This document shows, one piece after another, positions 10,601-22,900 of a stretch of 64,000 nt of DNA (its first letter is position 1; each line of letters starts with the position of its first letter). Under the pieces are notes generated by a model. The model saw nothing but the letters and a program-made list of their open reading frames with translations, had not been told where the DNA came from and searched no databases. Where the stretch lies: contig NC_088305.1 in NCBI RefSeq assembly GCF_032854445.1, forward strand, positions 27,738,628 through 27,802,627, given 5' to 3'. Both the position numbers and the translations under genes were made by a program. This DNA comes from Liolophura sinensis (taxonomy: Eukaryota; Mollusca; Polyplacophora; Chitonida; Chitonidae).

Positions 10601-13600
10601 CATTGTGCTGCACACTGGGCATATGGTCTCATGGGTCATCAGCATAAACCTTCGGCCCTTTACCAACCAGGTTATGTTAATGACTGATTGACTTTATTTA
10701 CTTATTTATTTATTTGATTGGTGTTTTACGCCGTACTCAAGAATATTTCACTTATATGATGGCAGCTAGCATTATGGTGGGAGGAAACCGGGCAGAGCCC
10801 AGGGGAAACCCACATCCGCAGGTTGCTGGCGGACTTTCCACGTACGGCCGGAGAGGAAGCCAGCATGAGCTGGACGAACTCACAGCGATCACATTGGTGA
10901 GAGACTCCTGGGTCATTACGCTGTGCTAGCGCACTAACCAACTGAGCTGTTTAAAAGCCACACTTGAGAATATTTCACTTCATGGATAGAAGAAAGCGGA
11001 CAGCCCAGAGTAAACCACCGGCCATTGGCAAGTAACAGACATACTTATCCATGTATTACATACAGACTTAAACTTGCAGAGTGAGCTCAATGTGAATGCC
11101 ACTTCGTGTAAGACAACTTATATGGCGCTACTGTAATTCCTCAACCTTTTCGCACGTTTGCAAAGTGTTTATTCAAGCATATTCTGAAGGTATTATTCTT
11201 TGTACACTGATAAAATTATACTTTTTGAGAAGCCATGAAATTGACCATTCCAACCAATGTAGTTTTGTCCTCAAAATCAAATTAAAAATGGACATAAATT
11301 GCACTGAAAGTTGCTGTTTCATATGCTAAAAGGTTGAGGAATTAAGGTAACAGTTATACCAATAGCTTAATGCCTCCAGGGCCATGTAGACTGTTACTGG
11401 AAAAGGCAGGAAATCTCAATAAAACTGCTGCCCGAGGCTGGGGTTACATGCTTGAATCCGCATGTTTGGATGTTGGCCAGGGGTTGGGGATTTCCAGGGA
11501 ATTTACCTCAATGCAGTTCCTGTTTCTATCAACTTGACTACACCCAAAATTGAGACATAAAATTATCTGCATAAAACATCAACAAAGTAAATAAATACTT
11601 AAATAAATAGATTATCAATAGAAGAGCATATTTAGACGTTAATACAGGTTTTGAACTACTATTTCCAGTCCTGGAAATGACTCTTTTTCCAGTAGGATAT
11701 TATCCTACATTCCATCCAAACCCCAACAAAACCCTCAGAATCAAGTAAAATGAACAATTTAATCACGGTCAAAATGTCAAATATAATAAGTACCCTACAT
11801 CACACTCACTTTAGCAGTTTCTTCTTCTGTTTGGGGGTCAATGACTTCAGGAATTTGACCTCTGGGTCATCCTCATCTTCACTGCCTACCAGCTTCTGAA
11901 AACAACCACCACAACGATCATGCTTGTCTTAGTGTCACAAGTTAGGCCATCGTTAGAAAATGTTCACTGGGCGTAACCTGAAAAGAAATGCTTTGCTTTT
12001 CTTTCTCTCTCAATGCTTTCAAAAATCTGCCGCAAAGTTTCTGAGTCGCTGTTTTACAAAGCTGTGACAACGCTAAGTGAAAGGCACTTACCATGGTTAC
12101 ATATGCCTTCAACCTGTGTTAACGTGGAAGTTATTCAAGGCGAAAACTGCGACCAATTTGTAAAAAGGTGCCCCTGGGATTGTCAAAACTTCGGGCAAAT
12201 GTTGCTTACTTTCCTTGACAATTTCACATTCAAGTACATGCACCATTGTTTCCTTGGTTTAAAAACAGTACTCACATTTTCATTATGGACTACAGATTAT
12301 AACTAGCTTGAACACCATAGCCGTGTGATAAAGGTAAGTGAAGAAAACTCTGACAGAGCCTACAGTGGGTCAGGTCATCACTCTCAAGCACATGCACTCA
12401 TCAAAACCCTCAGATAACCTAAATAGAGCTGTAGTTTTGTATACAAACAAAAGCCACGCCAATTGAAATTCTTATTTATTTATTTACTTGATTGGTGTTT
12501 TACGGCGTACTTATACGACGGCAGTCAGCATTATGGTGGAAACCGAGCAGAGCCCGGGGGAAACCCACGACCATCCGCAGGTTGCTGACAGACCTTCCCA
12601 CATACAAATTCTTATTTTACGAGCATGTTTTTCCATGTCGTTGGAGGGTATGAAAATAAAATCAAAACTTAAATATCGTCTGCTTTGTGAAAAATTGTAA
12701 GTTTCCCAGAGTAAATCCATTTTTTTTTCCCCAAAAAAATTTTCTAAAGGATAAGTACTGCAGTTTTACTCCCATAGATTTTCTTGTAATTATTTTTCTT
12801 ATGTCAAAAATTTTTAGACGAATTGAGGAGGTGAATATTTGTGAACTTGAGAAAGTTTCTAAAGGCAAGAGGTGTCTTTTGTGCCTCTGGAACATAGTGA
12901 GACAGGTGATTGGTAAATTAATACCAACAAAAGTTGCTTAAAAGTCACATGACAGTAAGACTGTCATTACCTTAAACAACCAAGGAGTTTGAACTCCCTT
13001 CTTGGCCTAGCTAACAAGCTCTTTTCTCAATCTCTCAACCACAGCTTACCTCGTTGGCTGCACCAGAATTCATCAACCTGGATAAGATGCTTTGCTTTAA
13101 CATGAATCCTTCCTCCTGGTAACTATCAGCCAACTGTTCAGTGCTTTGTCCAGCTGAAATACGAAATTCCACATGCACATGTAATGAAGGAATAAACACT
13201 TCATACCAAACATCATTAACCTTTTCACGTACATGTACTGACTGGGATCAGCCTATTTATTTATTTGATAGGGGCTTTACACCGTACTGTAACCAATCAA
13301 CCTTTCCACACCTCTGCTATTTATTTAAGCACATTCTGAAGACATTATTCTATGTAGAATGATACAAGTATACGTTTTGTCAAGCCCTGAAATTGGCCAA
13401 TCCAACCGATGTAGTTTTGTATCCAGAGTCTCATTATAAAAGTGCATATATTGTACTGAAAGTTGTTTATTCATGTGCGTTAAGGTTAAAGAATTAGGGT
13501 ACTGAGGAAAATTTCACTTATACGACAGCAGTCAGCATTATGAAGGAAAGTGTGGGAAGGTCTGCCAGCTGCCTGTGGATGGTCGTGGGTTTCCTCCCAC

Positions 13601-16600
13601 CATAATGCTGGCTGCTGTCATAGAAGTAAAATATTGTTGAGTACAGAGTAAAACACCAATCAAATAAAATAAATAAATATGATAGGAGGTAACTGGGGGG
13701 TCTCCTCAACTAATGTTGACGAGTTACTATAGCACAATATTGTCACTACTTAAATTACGTACCCTAATTCTAAAATTTGGGACAGATATTAGTAGTGTTA
13801 TAATATTACATATAGAATATTATATTTCTTTGCCAGTCTTTTGGGAAAGTAAAGATATGAGTATGTTGTTCATTAGATGGTCTAACCATATGAGAAAAAA
13901 GAAATTCAATATTTCTGCTAGTATATATATATATTGGCTAAAATGAGCAGACCAGGTGTCCCAAATTTTAGAAGAAATAGAGTAAACATACAAAACTGGG
14001 TAGAAATTACAGGAATGGGTATTTCATACACCTCGGCAATTATTATGCTTTTATTTTTCCACATTCAAACACAAACAATGCACTTAAAGTTACGACCAAG
14101 TTATGCTTTATATTGGCTGATGCTATCTGTTCTATATGTACAGGAATTTCATTATGGGATTTAAAATTCCTCTGAACAGATTAAAAAATTATACAACATT
14201 TATCCTGTTCATTCCGAATCAGTTCACAAAATTAAAATCAGTCTTGACAGTAGGAGCCACTTTCACAAAACTTAGCAATCAATTTTTCGTAAATTACAAA
14301 GTTTTGTGAAGGCGCTTTAATTTTGAAACTCGTCATTCGCCTTGTCATCAGAGGTCCCATCTAACAACAGTGCACTCCTAAAAAAAATCGTAATTTAAAT
14401 GGAAGAGGGACTTCAAAGGAGGTAATTCAGTGGGGAATTATTGAAGAGGGACTTACGCTGAGGCGGTTCAGCTGTCAAGTCCTCGAAGAAAAGAGGACAG
14501 ATCTTGTCTGTGTTCACGTGACCCCATTTCCTACACTTGATGCAGCGCACATTCCTCACTTCGATACCAAAGGGCTGGTCACGGATCGTCTCATCATCCT
14601 TGGCATAGCTGTAAAGCAAAACTTAGACGGTCAGAACATCAACCCTGTCACAGCGAGGTAAATCATAGCTGTAAAACAAAACTAGACAGTCAGAACATCA
14701 ATCCTGTCACAGCAAGGTAAATCATAGCTGTAAAGCAAAACTTAGACGGTCAGAACATCAATCCTGTCACAGCAAGGTAAATCATAGCTGTAAAGCAAAA
14801 CTAGATGGCCAGAACATCAATCCTGTCACAGCAAGGTAAATCATAGCTGTAAAGCAAAACTAGATGGTCAGAACATCAATCCCGTCACAGCAAGGTAAAT
14901 CATAGCTGTAAAGCAAAACTAGATGGCCAGAACATCAATCCTGTCACAGCAAGGTAAATCACGGCTGTAAAGCAAAACTAGACGGTCAGAACATCAATCC
15001 TGTCACAGCAAGGTAAATCATAGCTGTAAAGCCAAACTTTGACGGTCAGAACATCAACCCTGTCACAGCAAGGTAAATCATAGCTGTAAAGCAAAACTAG
15101 ACAGTCAGAACATCAACCCTGTCACAGCGAGGTAAATCATAGCTGTAAAGCAAAACTTAGACGATCAGAACATCAATCCTGTCACAGCAAGGTAAATCAT
15201 AGCTGTAAAGCAAAACTAGACGGTTAGAACATCAATCCTGTCACAGCAAGGTAAATCATAGCTGTAAAGCAAAACTAGACAGTCAGAACATCAGTCCTGT
15301 CACAGCAAGGTAGATCATGGGCAATGCCTTCACTCTTCAGGTTGATTATCAAAACATACTGGATTTTCTTATTTGAAACGCTTAAATGAAGCAAACCTTT
15401 AAATACAGAGTTAACATGCAAAACCAATATGTCACAAAAGGTGGCATAAGGCCACACCAACTTAAATTGCTGTTTTAGGGGCAGAATAAATCTTTTTTTT
15501 TTCCTGTTGAAGACATATTTACATGACTGATAAGCCTTGAAAACAAAAGGGAATCAAGATCAAACAACATAAAAATGTGAATTTTCAGCTTTATTTTTAC
15601 TGAGTATCTGGATTTTATTTCTGTTGGCTCACTCGTCACCAACAAGTCATTCAGAGAATACCGGTAGCTCCCCTGATTGAGCAGTTCAAGCTTGTTCAAG
15701 TCATGCGCTATGTTCAAATATTGACCTCTAAAACAACATAACCTACAATGATTGACTCTGTCATACACAGATATGATTCTCTAATTATTTAGTGCTAAGA
15801 TCTTGCCATTAAATTAACAAGAAAGACCAAAATTATTATACTGTCCCAAGTATGACTGTTTATCATATGCCCAAGGATTGCATGGCAGTGACTTCATATG
15901 TTATGGAGTTGTAAATCATAGAGGTGGTAAAAGACACTGTAGGGAATGTCAAATTTACCGCATATGCAAATCACAAACTGCATTTGGCAATCCATGTACT
16001 ATGGGTGGCAAATGCAACCCTGTGAACGGCTGAGGAAATGTTCAGTCATTAAGTTAAAAAACTTTCTTGGTCTTTAATACCCTAAATGACCTAAAATTTC
16101 ATCCATGACCAAGTTGCTCATTTTTCCAGATTCAGGGAGTTTTACTGATTTTAGAAAGGTGCTTTGAGAAATGTTTGAAAAGTAGGATGATATCCTACTT
16201 GGAAAATGTAAATTTTAGCACCAGCAGTGATATCTCATGACATTTATTTGCCCTGAAAAATTCTGTTTTGAGGTCGAATTTTTAGGTCAGTTATCTCATT
16301 AATCGCATTCACATATGTAGAGACAACACAATACCTTAACATGATCCATTAACGTAAAAACCAATATGGATGAAAGTATGTACAATCATAAACACTGCGT
16401 GGATGTGAATTCATTATGTTATTGATCATGGCACAGCTAAATGTAAACATACACGGAACAAGGATCACAAAAGCTGGCAACAGATGATCACTGCCTATCT
16501 TCCTACGTGTCTTCATCCAAAATCAGCACTGTCCAACATACATGTACATAATCAAATAACCATTTAGAGCTACGACGTATATGTAAGAAGAGAAATGATA

Positions 16601-19600
16601 CAAACACTGGGAAAAAATTGTTACGTACGCTTCTCTCGGGGCATTAAACTTCCGCTGCCATTCAAACTTGAATTCAGGTTCATCGTCTTCTTTCTGGAAC
16701 ACAATGGACATTTTTACTCTGGATATTAACCTTATGCACATGCATTACTGTATAACAGGGCTGCACCCAATTACCTCCCCTAAAGTCACTCTCCCATTTG
16801 AAAGGTACATTTTTAGGAGTAAGCTGTGGTTTGGTGGGACCTCAGAAAATGTCTGGAGGCAAGTTTCCGAGCCATCAGCAGCACTGGCTAGTTCATGACC
16901 TGGCTTTAAGGCAGATTTTAGTTTTAATCAAAATCATGACCATAACTAAATACAGCAGACAACATCACCAAACTCTTAAGCTGAAAACATTGACTTAAAT
17001 TTTTGATCTCTCAACATTTTTCATGTCATGTTTTATTATGTTCTGTTGCCTAGAAAAATAACTGTCACCATTGCGACATAACCTACATATTGCATGCTGT
17101 GATAAACATGATCCCACTTCTCGTAGTTCCATATATCAAAAACTAGTCTCGCGTTATGTCATAGTCGCTGTCAGGTAACAAGGGAGTTAATTCAGAGCAG
17201 GCCTATTCTTTATGTGAAATACAGTAACAAGATGTAAAACATCATGCAAGCAGAAGCTCATCAGTCAAGTATATCAAACAACATAAGAATAAATGTGCAT
17301 TTACCGATTTTAAAAACTCCTCCAGCATCAATAGGATTGTACTATTTTTGTTTAAGAGTTAACATTGCTTTTAGCAATATTTTGGTCACATGAAAACAGT
17401 GTTTCCTTTTAGCAGGCTGGCATGGCAATATATTCAGTAGTGCCTCACTGGAATACCATGCCAAAGACACCAGACACAAAGTCAAAGTCAAAATATACTG
17501 ACACAAGGCTGACCACTACTTGGCCTACCTCCTAATGCTAAATACTACCAACTGCAGCAGAATTGCCCCTAACAGTCTACGCATGACCAACATCCATCTT
17601 GTAACCAGGCCATCTGCTTGCAAATGAATGATTATGGCGTAATGCCACTTAGTCAGTATTGTAGCCAAGTTGTTGCAACATCGGTTTACAAAGCAGACAA
17701 TCTAACGTATTGGTCATAGGAGTTTTATGTTAAAATTGTGCATGATGCTTCCAGAGGACTGCATGAAACAAAGGTAAGCTATAATACTGACCTCCTTCTT
17801 CTTTAGTCCTGGTGGAGGGTCATACATGAAACTCAAACCCAGCTGTGCTTTCTCATCACCCAGTAATGCCCTGGTCAAACAAAGTCCACACTCAACAGTT
17901 AGCAAATATTTCAAATACAATTAACACAAAATGTAAATTCCGAAAACTACTACAAATCACTACTTTGACCCTTTTCTATCACACAACAATGACATATCTG
18001 ACAAAATAAAAAGCATGTTTAATAATTACTCATATGCTAACTTCCCCAGACATGATTTATGTGTCTCCAACGACAGGTAAAATTTTTTTTTTCCTTTTCG
18101 CTTTAGAAAATCATGAGGGTAGGCATGTGGAAATTTCTGTGCTTGTAATGTCAGTGGCATGTACCTATATAAAACCAATCTGTATGACTATATTCCATCC
18201 GAAGCAACTTTATCAGCAGTGAATTAAGTATTCATTTTTACGAAATATGGGCGGGAGTTGACAGAGAGTCCTTCAAACGCGCGTGTGTATTTGTTGCTTT
18301 AAACTCAGTTTGACATCATCTGCTGGTAATTTGCAAGTAAGGATTCCTGGTATGCTAAATTCTGTTATAGCTTTGGACACAAAGAGCTCTGCATTTTAAT
18401 CAATATTTGACATGCCACTCCACTTGTATAATGGTACATGTACTGGGGTATTCACACTTTATCAAACTTTCTCCTCAATTCCCATTTTAATATCACAAGA
18501 TGGCGATCATAAAACAATCAATGTGCACCTGCTGTGAAGTACATGTACCCCATTCATTATGATCAAACCTGAGGGAAACATGAACTGTTGGTGGTAGGAG
18601 CATACAGACTGCTCAGTGAAGCATGAACTTAATTACATGTGTGGACTGTCCCCATAACCCCCTGGCCACCCCTGATGTCCTCACGCAGATTATAAGATAC
18701 ATTTGGCAAGTCGGTGGGCGAAACTGGGCATTAAATGAACTGGGTAAAAAAAAACTGGTTTTGATCAGCTGCTCACCTATTGCTGTACATTTCTTGTTCT
18801 CTCTGATATTGATTCAGCAAGTCTTCCTGTTTCTGTTTGTCATGGGCATGTTTCTGCTGGGCCATCCATACCTGATTAAATGAATAACGTCATACGGTCA
18901 ACAATCTAAAGCTTTGCATGCCGGTTTATACTGTCCAAAAATCTCAGTTGGCAGCGACATGAAAGAAGAGGGTGATTAGCCACAACACTCGTTGCATTAA
19001 TCTCCATGGAGGCTTGGGTTGATCCAGCTGCCTGGTCACACATGCGTGCCGTGTAGATGGTGGCCATTGCATACATGATAAGTCAGCAGTGACAGGGACT
19101 TTCAATAAATATGGATGGATATTTACCTTTATGATGATCGACATCTCCGGATATTCACAATCAAGTGCCCTAGGACCCTAAGCATTGTAAAGGAGTGGCT
19201 GGTTTGGCATGATAGGTTAGTAACAAACTGCTTTCCGAAATTTTACAATTCATCCTACTGGGCTGAAGCGGACTGATCCATGACTACGTGTAGCCCTACC
19301 AGCGTTGTCATCCAGGGTTAGGCTACAGCACATGGTGTTCATTCCAAACCAATGATGTTTAACACATCGAATTTCTACCAGAAAAGGGATAATCAGTTGC
19401 TCTTGAATGATAACTTTATTTACAGACGAGAGCAATTCTGCTAGCCAGACGAGAGCCAAACTCTGCTAGGCGTTGGGTTACTCATGTTTTCGACTGAAAA
19501 TCGCCAAATGCTGTACAGGCCTTCCAAACAACAACGACACTGGCCAATTTCGACTGTCGACTTACTCTTTTGATATTCTCTTTGCTCGATGGATGGAAGA

Positions 19601-19637
19601 ACTTCTTGGTCATGTAATTATTGTATCCCTTCCCCAT
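7671..19637 (-). CDS. CIR1: CIR1, corepressor interacting with RBPJ (10 coding exons, proximal 3' copy)
   Basis: Exons on the minus strand, 5' to 3': 19637-19566, 18871-18777, 17870-17792, 16693-16629, 14608-14457, 13153-13050, 11895-11810, 10350-10259, 9075-8977, 8476-7671. All junctions are GT/AG and phases join, giving about 549 aa. The start [20 protein letters not shown] matches the Cir_N domain (human begins MGKSFANFM). Other family signatures are [33 protein letters not shown] and a CX2CX4HX6C zinc knuckle (C126, C129, H134, C141). The acidic [18 protein letters not shown] segment precedes Lys-rich and Ser/Arg-rich tails. The last exon has six tandem 13-residue repeats of the form [15 protein letters not shown]1 is known as a nuclear corepressor linking RBPJ to HDAC complexes and associates with splicing factors. 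The tail is longer than in human (450 aa). In this copy one extra base near the end changes the last residues (see the duplication entries). Confidence 0.93.
8520..8716 (+). mobile_element. SINE family A in last CIR1 intron (copy B)
   Basis: Same insertion as 4319-4515 in the duplicated segment. Sharing the insertion shows that the two copies diverged after it arrived. Confidence 0.8.
9167..10270. repeat. Minisatellite of ~91-bp units carrying the CIR1 exon 8 5' splice site
   Basis: About ten full and three shortened units. Read on the gene strand, each full unit ends with the last ~20 nt of exon 8 (GGTAGCAGTGATTCAG type) followed by GTGGGTGAG, a donor like the true one (GTAGGTGAG) at 10259. 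The true exon is the right-most member. Many units also have a CAG just before this exon-like piece, making 20-21 nt micro-exon-like modules. One, 9793-9813, is 21 nt and in frame. Confidence 0.85.
10685..10955 (-). mobile_element. SINE family A, near full length
   Basis: (TTTA)n tail, TTTTACGCCGTACTCAAG core, body with GCAGAGCCCAGGGGAAACCC, then a tRNA-like head ending ACTAACCAACTGAGC. Sense strand minus. In CIR1 intron 7. Confidence 0.85.
11130..11354. mobile_element. MITE-like element with terminal inverted repeats (family M1)
   Basis: About 225 bp bounded by AATTCCTCAACCTTTT and its inverse AAAAGGTTGAGGAATT. No coding capacity. Further copies are at 13287-13499, 28520-28689 and 38225-38405. 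Probably a non-autonomous DNA transposon. In CIR1 intron 7. Confidence 0.75.
12450..12900. repeat. Dispersed repeat R3 (interrupted by a SINE)
   Basis: Shares AAGCCACGCCAATTGAAATT, ATGTCGTTGGAGGGT and TTTCCC(A/G)-type blocks with 15449-15625, 25726-26000 and 46527-46815. Class unknown. Confidence 0.6.
12478..12605 (-). mobile_element. SINE family A inserted in repeat R3, with target-site duplication
   Basis: Flanked by a perfect 12-bp direct repeat AAATTCTTATTT at 12466-12477 and 12606-12617, the expected product of LINE-type target-primed insertion. It has tail and body but a truncated head. Confidence 0.85.
13252..13545 (-). mobile_element. SINE family A split by a MITE
   Basis: The tail part 13252-13286 ends ACACCGTACT-like and the body resumes at 13500 (TACTGAGGAAAATTTCACTT). 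Between them lies an M1 element. Confidence 0.7.
13287..13499. mobile_element. M1 MITE-like element inserted in a SINE
   Basis: Flanked by TA on both sides (285-286 and 500-501). Removing it restores the SINE core. Internal sequence matches the 11130 copy (CACATTCTGAAG, CCAACCGATGTAGTTTTGT). TA duplication fits a Tc1/mariner-type mobiliser. Confidence 0.75.
13547..13679 (+). mobile_element. SINE family A, inverted relative to its neighbour
   Basis: GTGGGAAGGTCTGCCAGC, then the body and (AAATAAAT) tail on plus. It abuts the minus-sense copy ending at 13545, so the pair can form a foldback. Confidence 0.75.
14600..15312. repeat. Minisatellite of ~60-bp units carrying the CIR1 exon 5 3' splice site
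   Basis: About twelve units in intron 4, directly abutting exon 5. Read on the gene strand each has TTTTGCTTTACAG followed by CTATGA, against TTTTGCTTTACAG then CTATGCC at the real exon 5 start (14608). Each unit also has TTCTGAC, a branch-point-like motif, about 20-25 nt before the AG. Confidence 0.9.
15449..15625. repeat. Dispersed repeat R3
   Basis: GGCCACACCAACTTAAATT, GGGGCAGAATAAATC and GTTGAAGACATATTTACA blocks are shared with 46527-46815. In CIR1 intron 4. Confidence 0.6.
16062..16290. repeat. Dispersed repeat M2 (possible MITE)
   Basis: Contains TACCCTAAATGACCTAAAAT at one end and the palindrome AGTAGGATGATATCCTACT. Related sequence is at 37085-37292, with shorter matches near 11660-11720 and 40150-40200. 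In CIR1 intron 4. Confidence 0.5.
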
Positions 19638-19973
19638 CTTGCTTTTTTCAGAGGACAATCACAAGATCAGCAAAACTGTGAACGTTAAAGAGCTTCCACT
19701 CCCTGTCGTCAACTTTACGTTTCTTAAACCGGACGTGTCATAAACAACGTCCCTCTCTTCCGCATTTAATGATCACATTACATTAAAGTATATTTACCTA
19801 CTAAACGTGCGTTGAAAACGGTTAAAAATATTTCTTAATTATTTTAAGGTATCATTAGTTTGATAATTTTATCAAATGAAGTACGGAACTTTCCATTTGT
19901 GCGGACCGGCATTTCGTCTGCTCGAGACGTACATGTATACATGACTTACTGTTTCCTTTCGCCGATCTATACG
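19638..19973. promoter_or_regulatory. Shared CIR1/OXNAD1 intergenic promoter region
   Basis: Only 336 bp separate the divergent start codons of CIR1 (19637, minus) and OXNAD1 (19974, plus), so one bidirectional promoter probably serves both. No TATA box is placed convincingly for either side. TTCCG motifs (ETS-like core) are present near 19758. That the region is a promoter is inferred from gene arrangement only. Confidence 0.6.
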
Positions 19974-22900
19974 ATGACCTTTGTTTTACCCGCAACGCTA
20001 TTTAGAAGACAGCTTCGTCGCATGTATGTGTGTTTTCTTAATCCGTGTCCTGGATAAACGAAGCCACATAAATGCAAAGAGATCTCTGGAAATGAAAGAA
20101 AGGTTTTGGATAAATAATTCGATGCAGGTCGCTGCCAGGTGATCAAAAAGAATCAAAACGACTGGAAGTACTCAAACATTGAAGATTAGGAAATCAGTGA
20201 TAACGTCATGTGCATCGTATCTAACATCAGACCACTCAGACTAGACAGAGCTTGATTAGTTCAAATATAGTTTAGGCACCCTTCTGATTGGCACAGTTAT
20301 CAGTTTCACTATTTGTACACTAATTAAACAACGTTAAATGTACTACATTTACCTCCATTTTTTAGATTTCTGACCTTCGGTTGGTAGATGTCGACCAACA
20401 AGTAAATGTCAGAATGTTAAGTAAGGAGAGAGATCGTTTAGCTCGCTGAAGTATTTGTACATGTACATGTAAGTAAGTTAATAACAAAAAAGTCGGGATC
20501 ATTTTGGATCCCAAGCTATTGCCCCCCAAATCATTTGAACAGGTCAGGATATGCCCTAAATCTGACCCTGCCATTGATTTTTGTTATGTTAAACTATGTC
20601 ATACGAGGCAAACATTTCACTCACCATGCACGATTTCAGTATCAGTAACATGCATGTCCGATGCATTTTTATGCAGACCTTCTGCCTCTCTTCATGTGTT
20701 CCTGTCAGCTTGTCTAGATCAGCGCGTCTGGATTTGTATTTGTTCTTTTACGTTAAGAAATTACATGTAAATTTCTTATTTTTTAAAGATGGCTTCTTTG
20801 AAAATAAATTGATATGTTTTACTTACTAGCCATACATTTACTCACACTAACACGCCACTCCAGTTCTTAGGCTAACAATTAATTTGTTCCTAATAAATCT
20901 CAATGTGTTTTTGTTTCAGTCTAAATAGCTCTGTAATGAGTATGCAGACCTCGGCCAAGCAAGCTCGACCAGATCATCTTGAAAGAACAGCCAACAACAC
21001 AAGGGAAGATGTAAGATAAACATTTATAAGTTAAAATGAAATAATGTAAAAATGAATAAGAGAAAATGACGTGATATCACAGACATAGATGTACACACAA
21101 TTAACGGGCCCTACACAAATACATTGATTGCACAACATATGCTTTTTATTATTTAAATCATATTCATACATGTAATTTATAAATTTTTCATGTTACTATG
21201 ATGTTATTTTCCTACATAAAAACAAGCCAAGTGTGATGAAAAAATAGTCATTAACCTTCGATCTAATTTTTAAGAATTTTATTATATTGGGTATATATTT
21301 TAGTATAAATGATGTAAGTATCAATATGCATGCAGGTTTATAGGTATATATAACCACTTTGGTGGACTAATGGTTAGAGAGTCTACCTCCCGGTAGACTC
21401 GGGATCAAACCCAGGTCGAGTCATACCAATGACTTTCAAAATGGTAGTTGTTGCTGAGCACTGAGAGGTTAGAGCAAGGAAACAGGATTGGCTGGCTTGG
21501 TGTCAGTGTAATGTGACTGGATTGGTACCATGTCTGGTGTCTTTGGCATGATACCTCAGTGGCAGAAGCACTAGCTTTGGCGGCATGGACTGCCCTGCCA
21601 CAAGAAGACACCGTATATGTACACACACCTGATGACTCCTGGTCGTCATATGACTGAAAAATGAGTAAGTGTGACGTTAAACCCAAAGCATTCATTCATT
21701 CATTCATTTAAGTTATGTTACTACCACAACTATGGGATATTCCTGTGTTCTATAAATTCACAGGAGGGCAGTGGTGAAGTGCATCTTACCCAAAACTATA
21801 TATTACACCATGGCTATAAAGAATATCAAAAAATTATTATCTCATCTAAGAGTGACATCAGAGAACATTGTTAATGTTTAGAAATTATAGTTCAGTTGCT
21901 TTTAATTAATTCTCGTCATACACCAACCTAGGTAAAATTGTATTGATTTACCCTGTCATCCTATATAGAGGTGGTGACACACTGCAAAGGGGAATCGCTA
22001 TGCTGCTGATAAGGCTGTAACTGTATTACAAAAAACAAGACTTTCTTTACAGGTGATTTCCCCTGCCACAGTGACATCTATCACACAGCTGTCAGCCACA
22101 GTGAAGGGTCTAAAGTTGAAGGTTCATGACTTGCGACTGAGGTTTAAAGCAGGACAGTGGTAAGACTGACGTGACAAAAAATGTTTGGAGAATGCCGTCT
22201 TGTATGGAGAATATACCGTGCAGTATTTTGCATGATTGTGATGTATGACAGGTTTTATTATTCATACCTGGTGTGGATGATTTTGCAGGATTGATATGAC
22301 TGTGTGGTGGATAATTTACAGTGTCAGTTTCACTGTGCCACATGTGGATGATGTTACAGGGTTGATATGGCTTTACCAGGTGTGGGTGATGTTACAGGGT
22401 TGATATGACTATAGCAAGTGTGGATGATATTGCAAGGTTGATATGGCTTTACCAGGTGTGAGTGATGTTACAAGGTTGATATGACCATGCCACGTGTGGA
22501 TGATGTTACAGGGTTGATATAACTATAGCAAGTGTGGATGATGTTACAGGGTTGATATGACTATAGCAAGTGTGGATGATGTTGCAAGGTTGGTATGTCT
22601 AGAGCAGGTGTGGATGATGTTACAGAGTTGATATGACTATAGCAAGTGTGGATGATGTTACAGGGTTGATATGACCATGTCAGGTGTGGATGATGTTACA
22701 GGGTTGACATGACTATAGCAAGTGTGGATCATGTTACAGGGTTGATATGACTATAGCAGGTGTGGATGGTGTTACAGGGTTGATATGACTATAGCAGGTG
22801 TGGATGGTGTTACAGGGTTGATATGACCATGTCAGGTGTGGATGATGTTACAGGGTTGACATGACTATAGCAAGTGTGGATGATGTTACAGGGTTGATAT

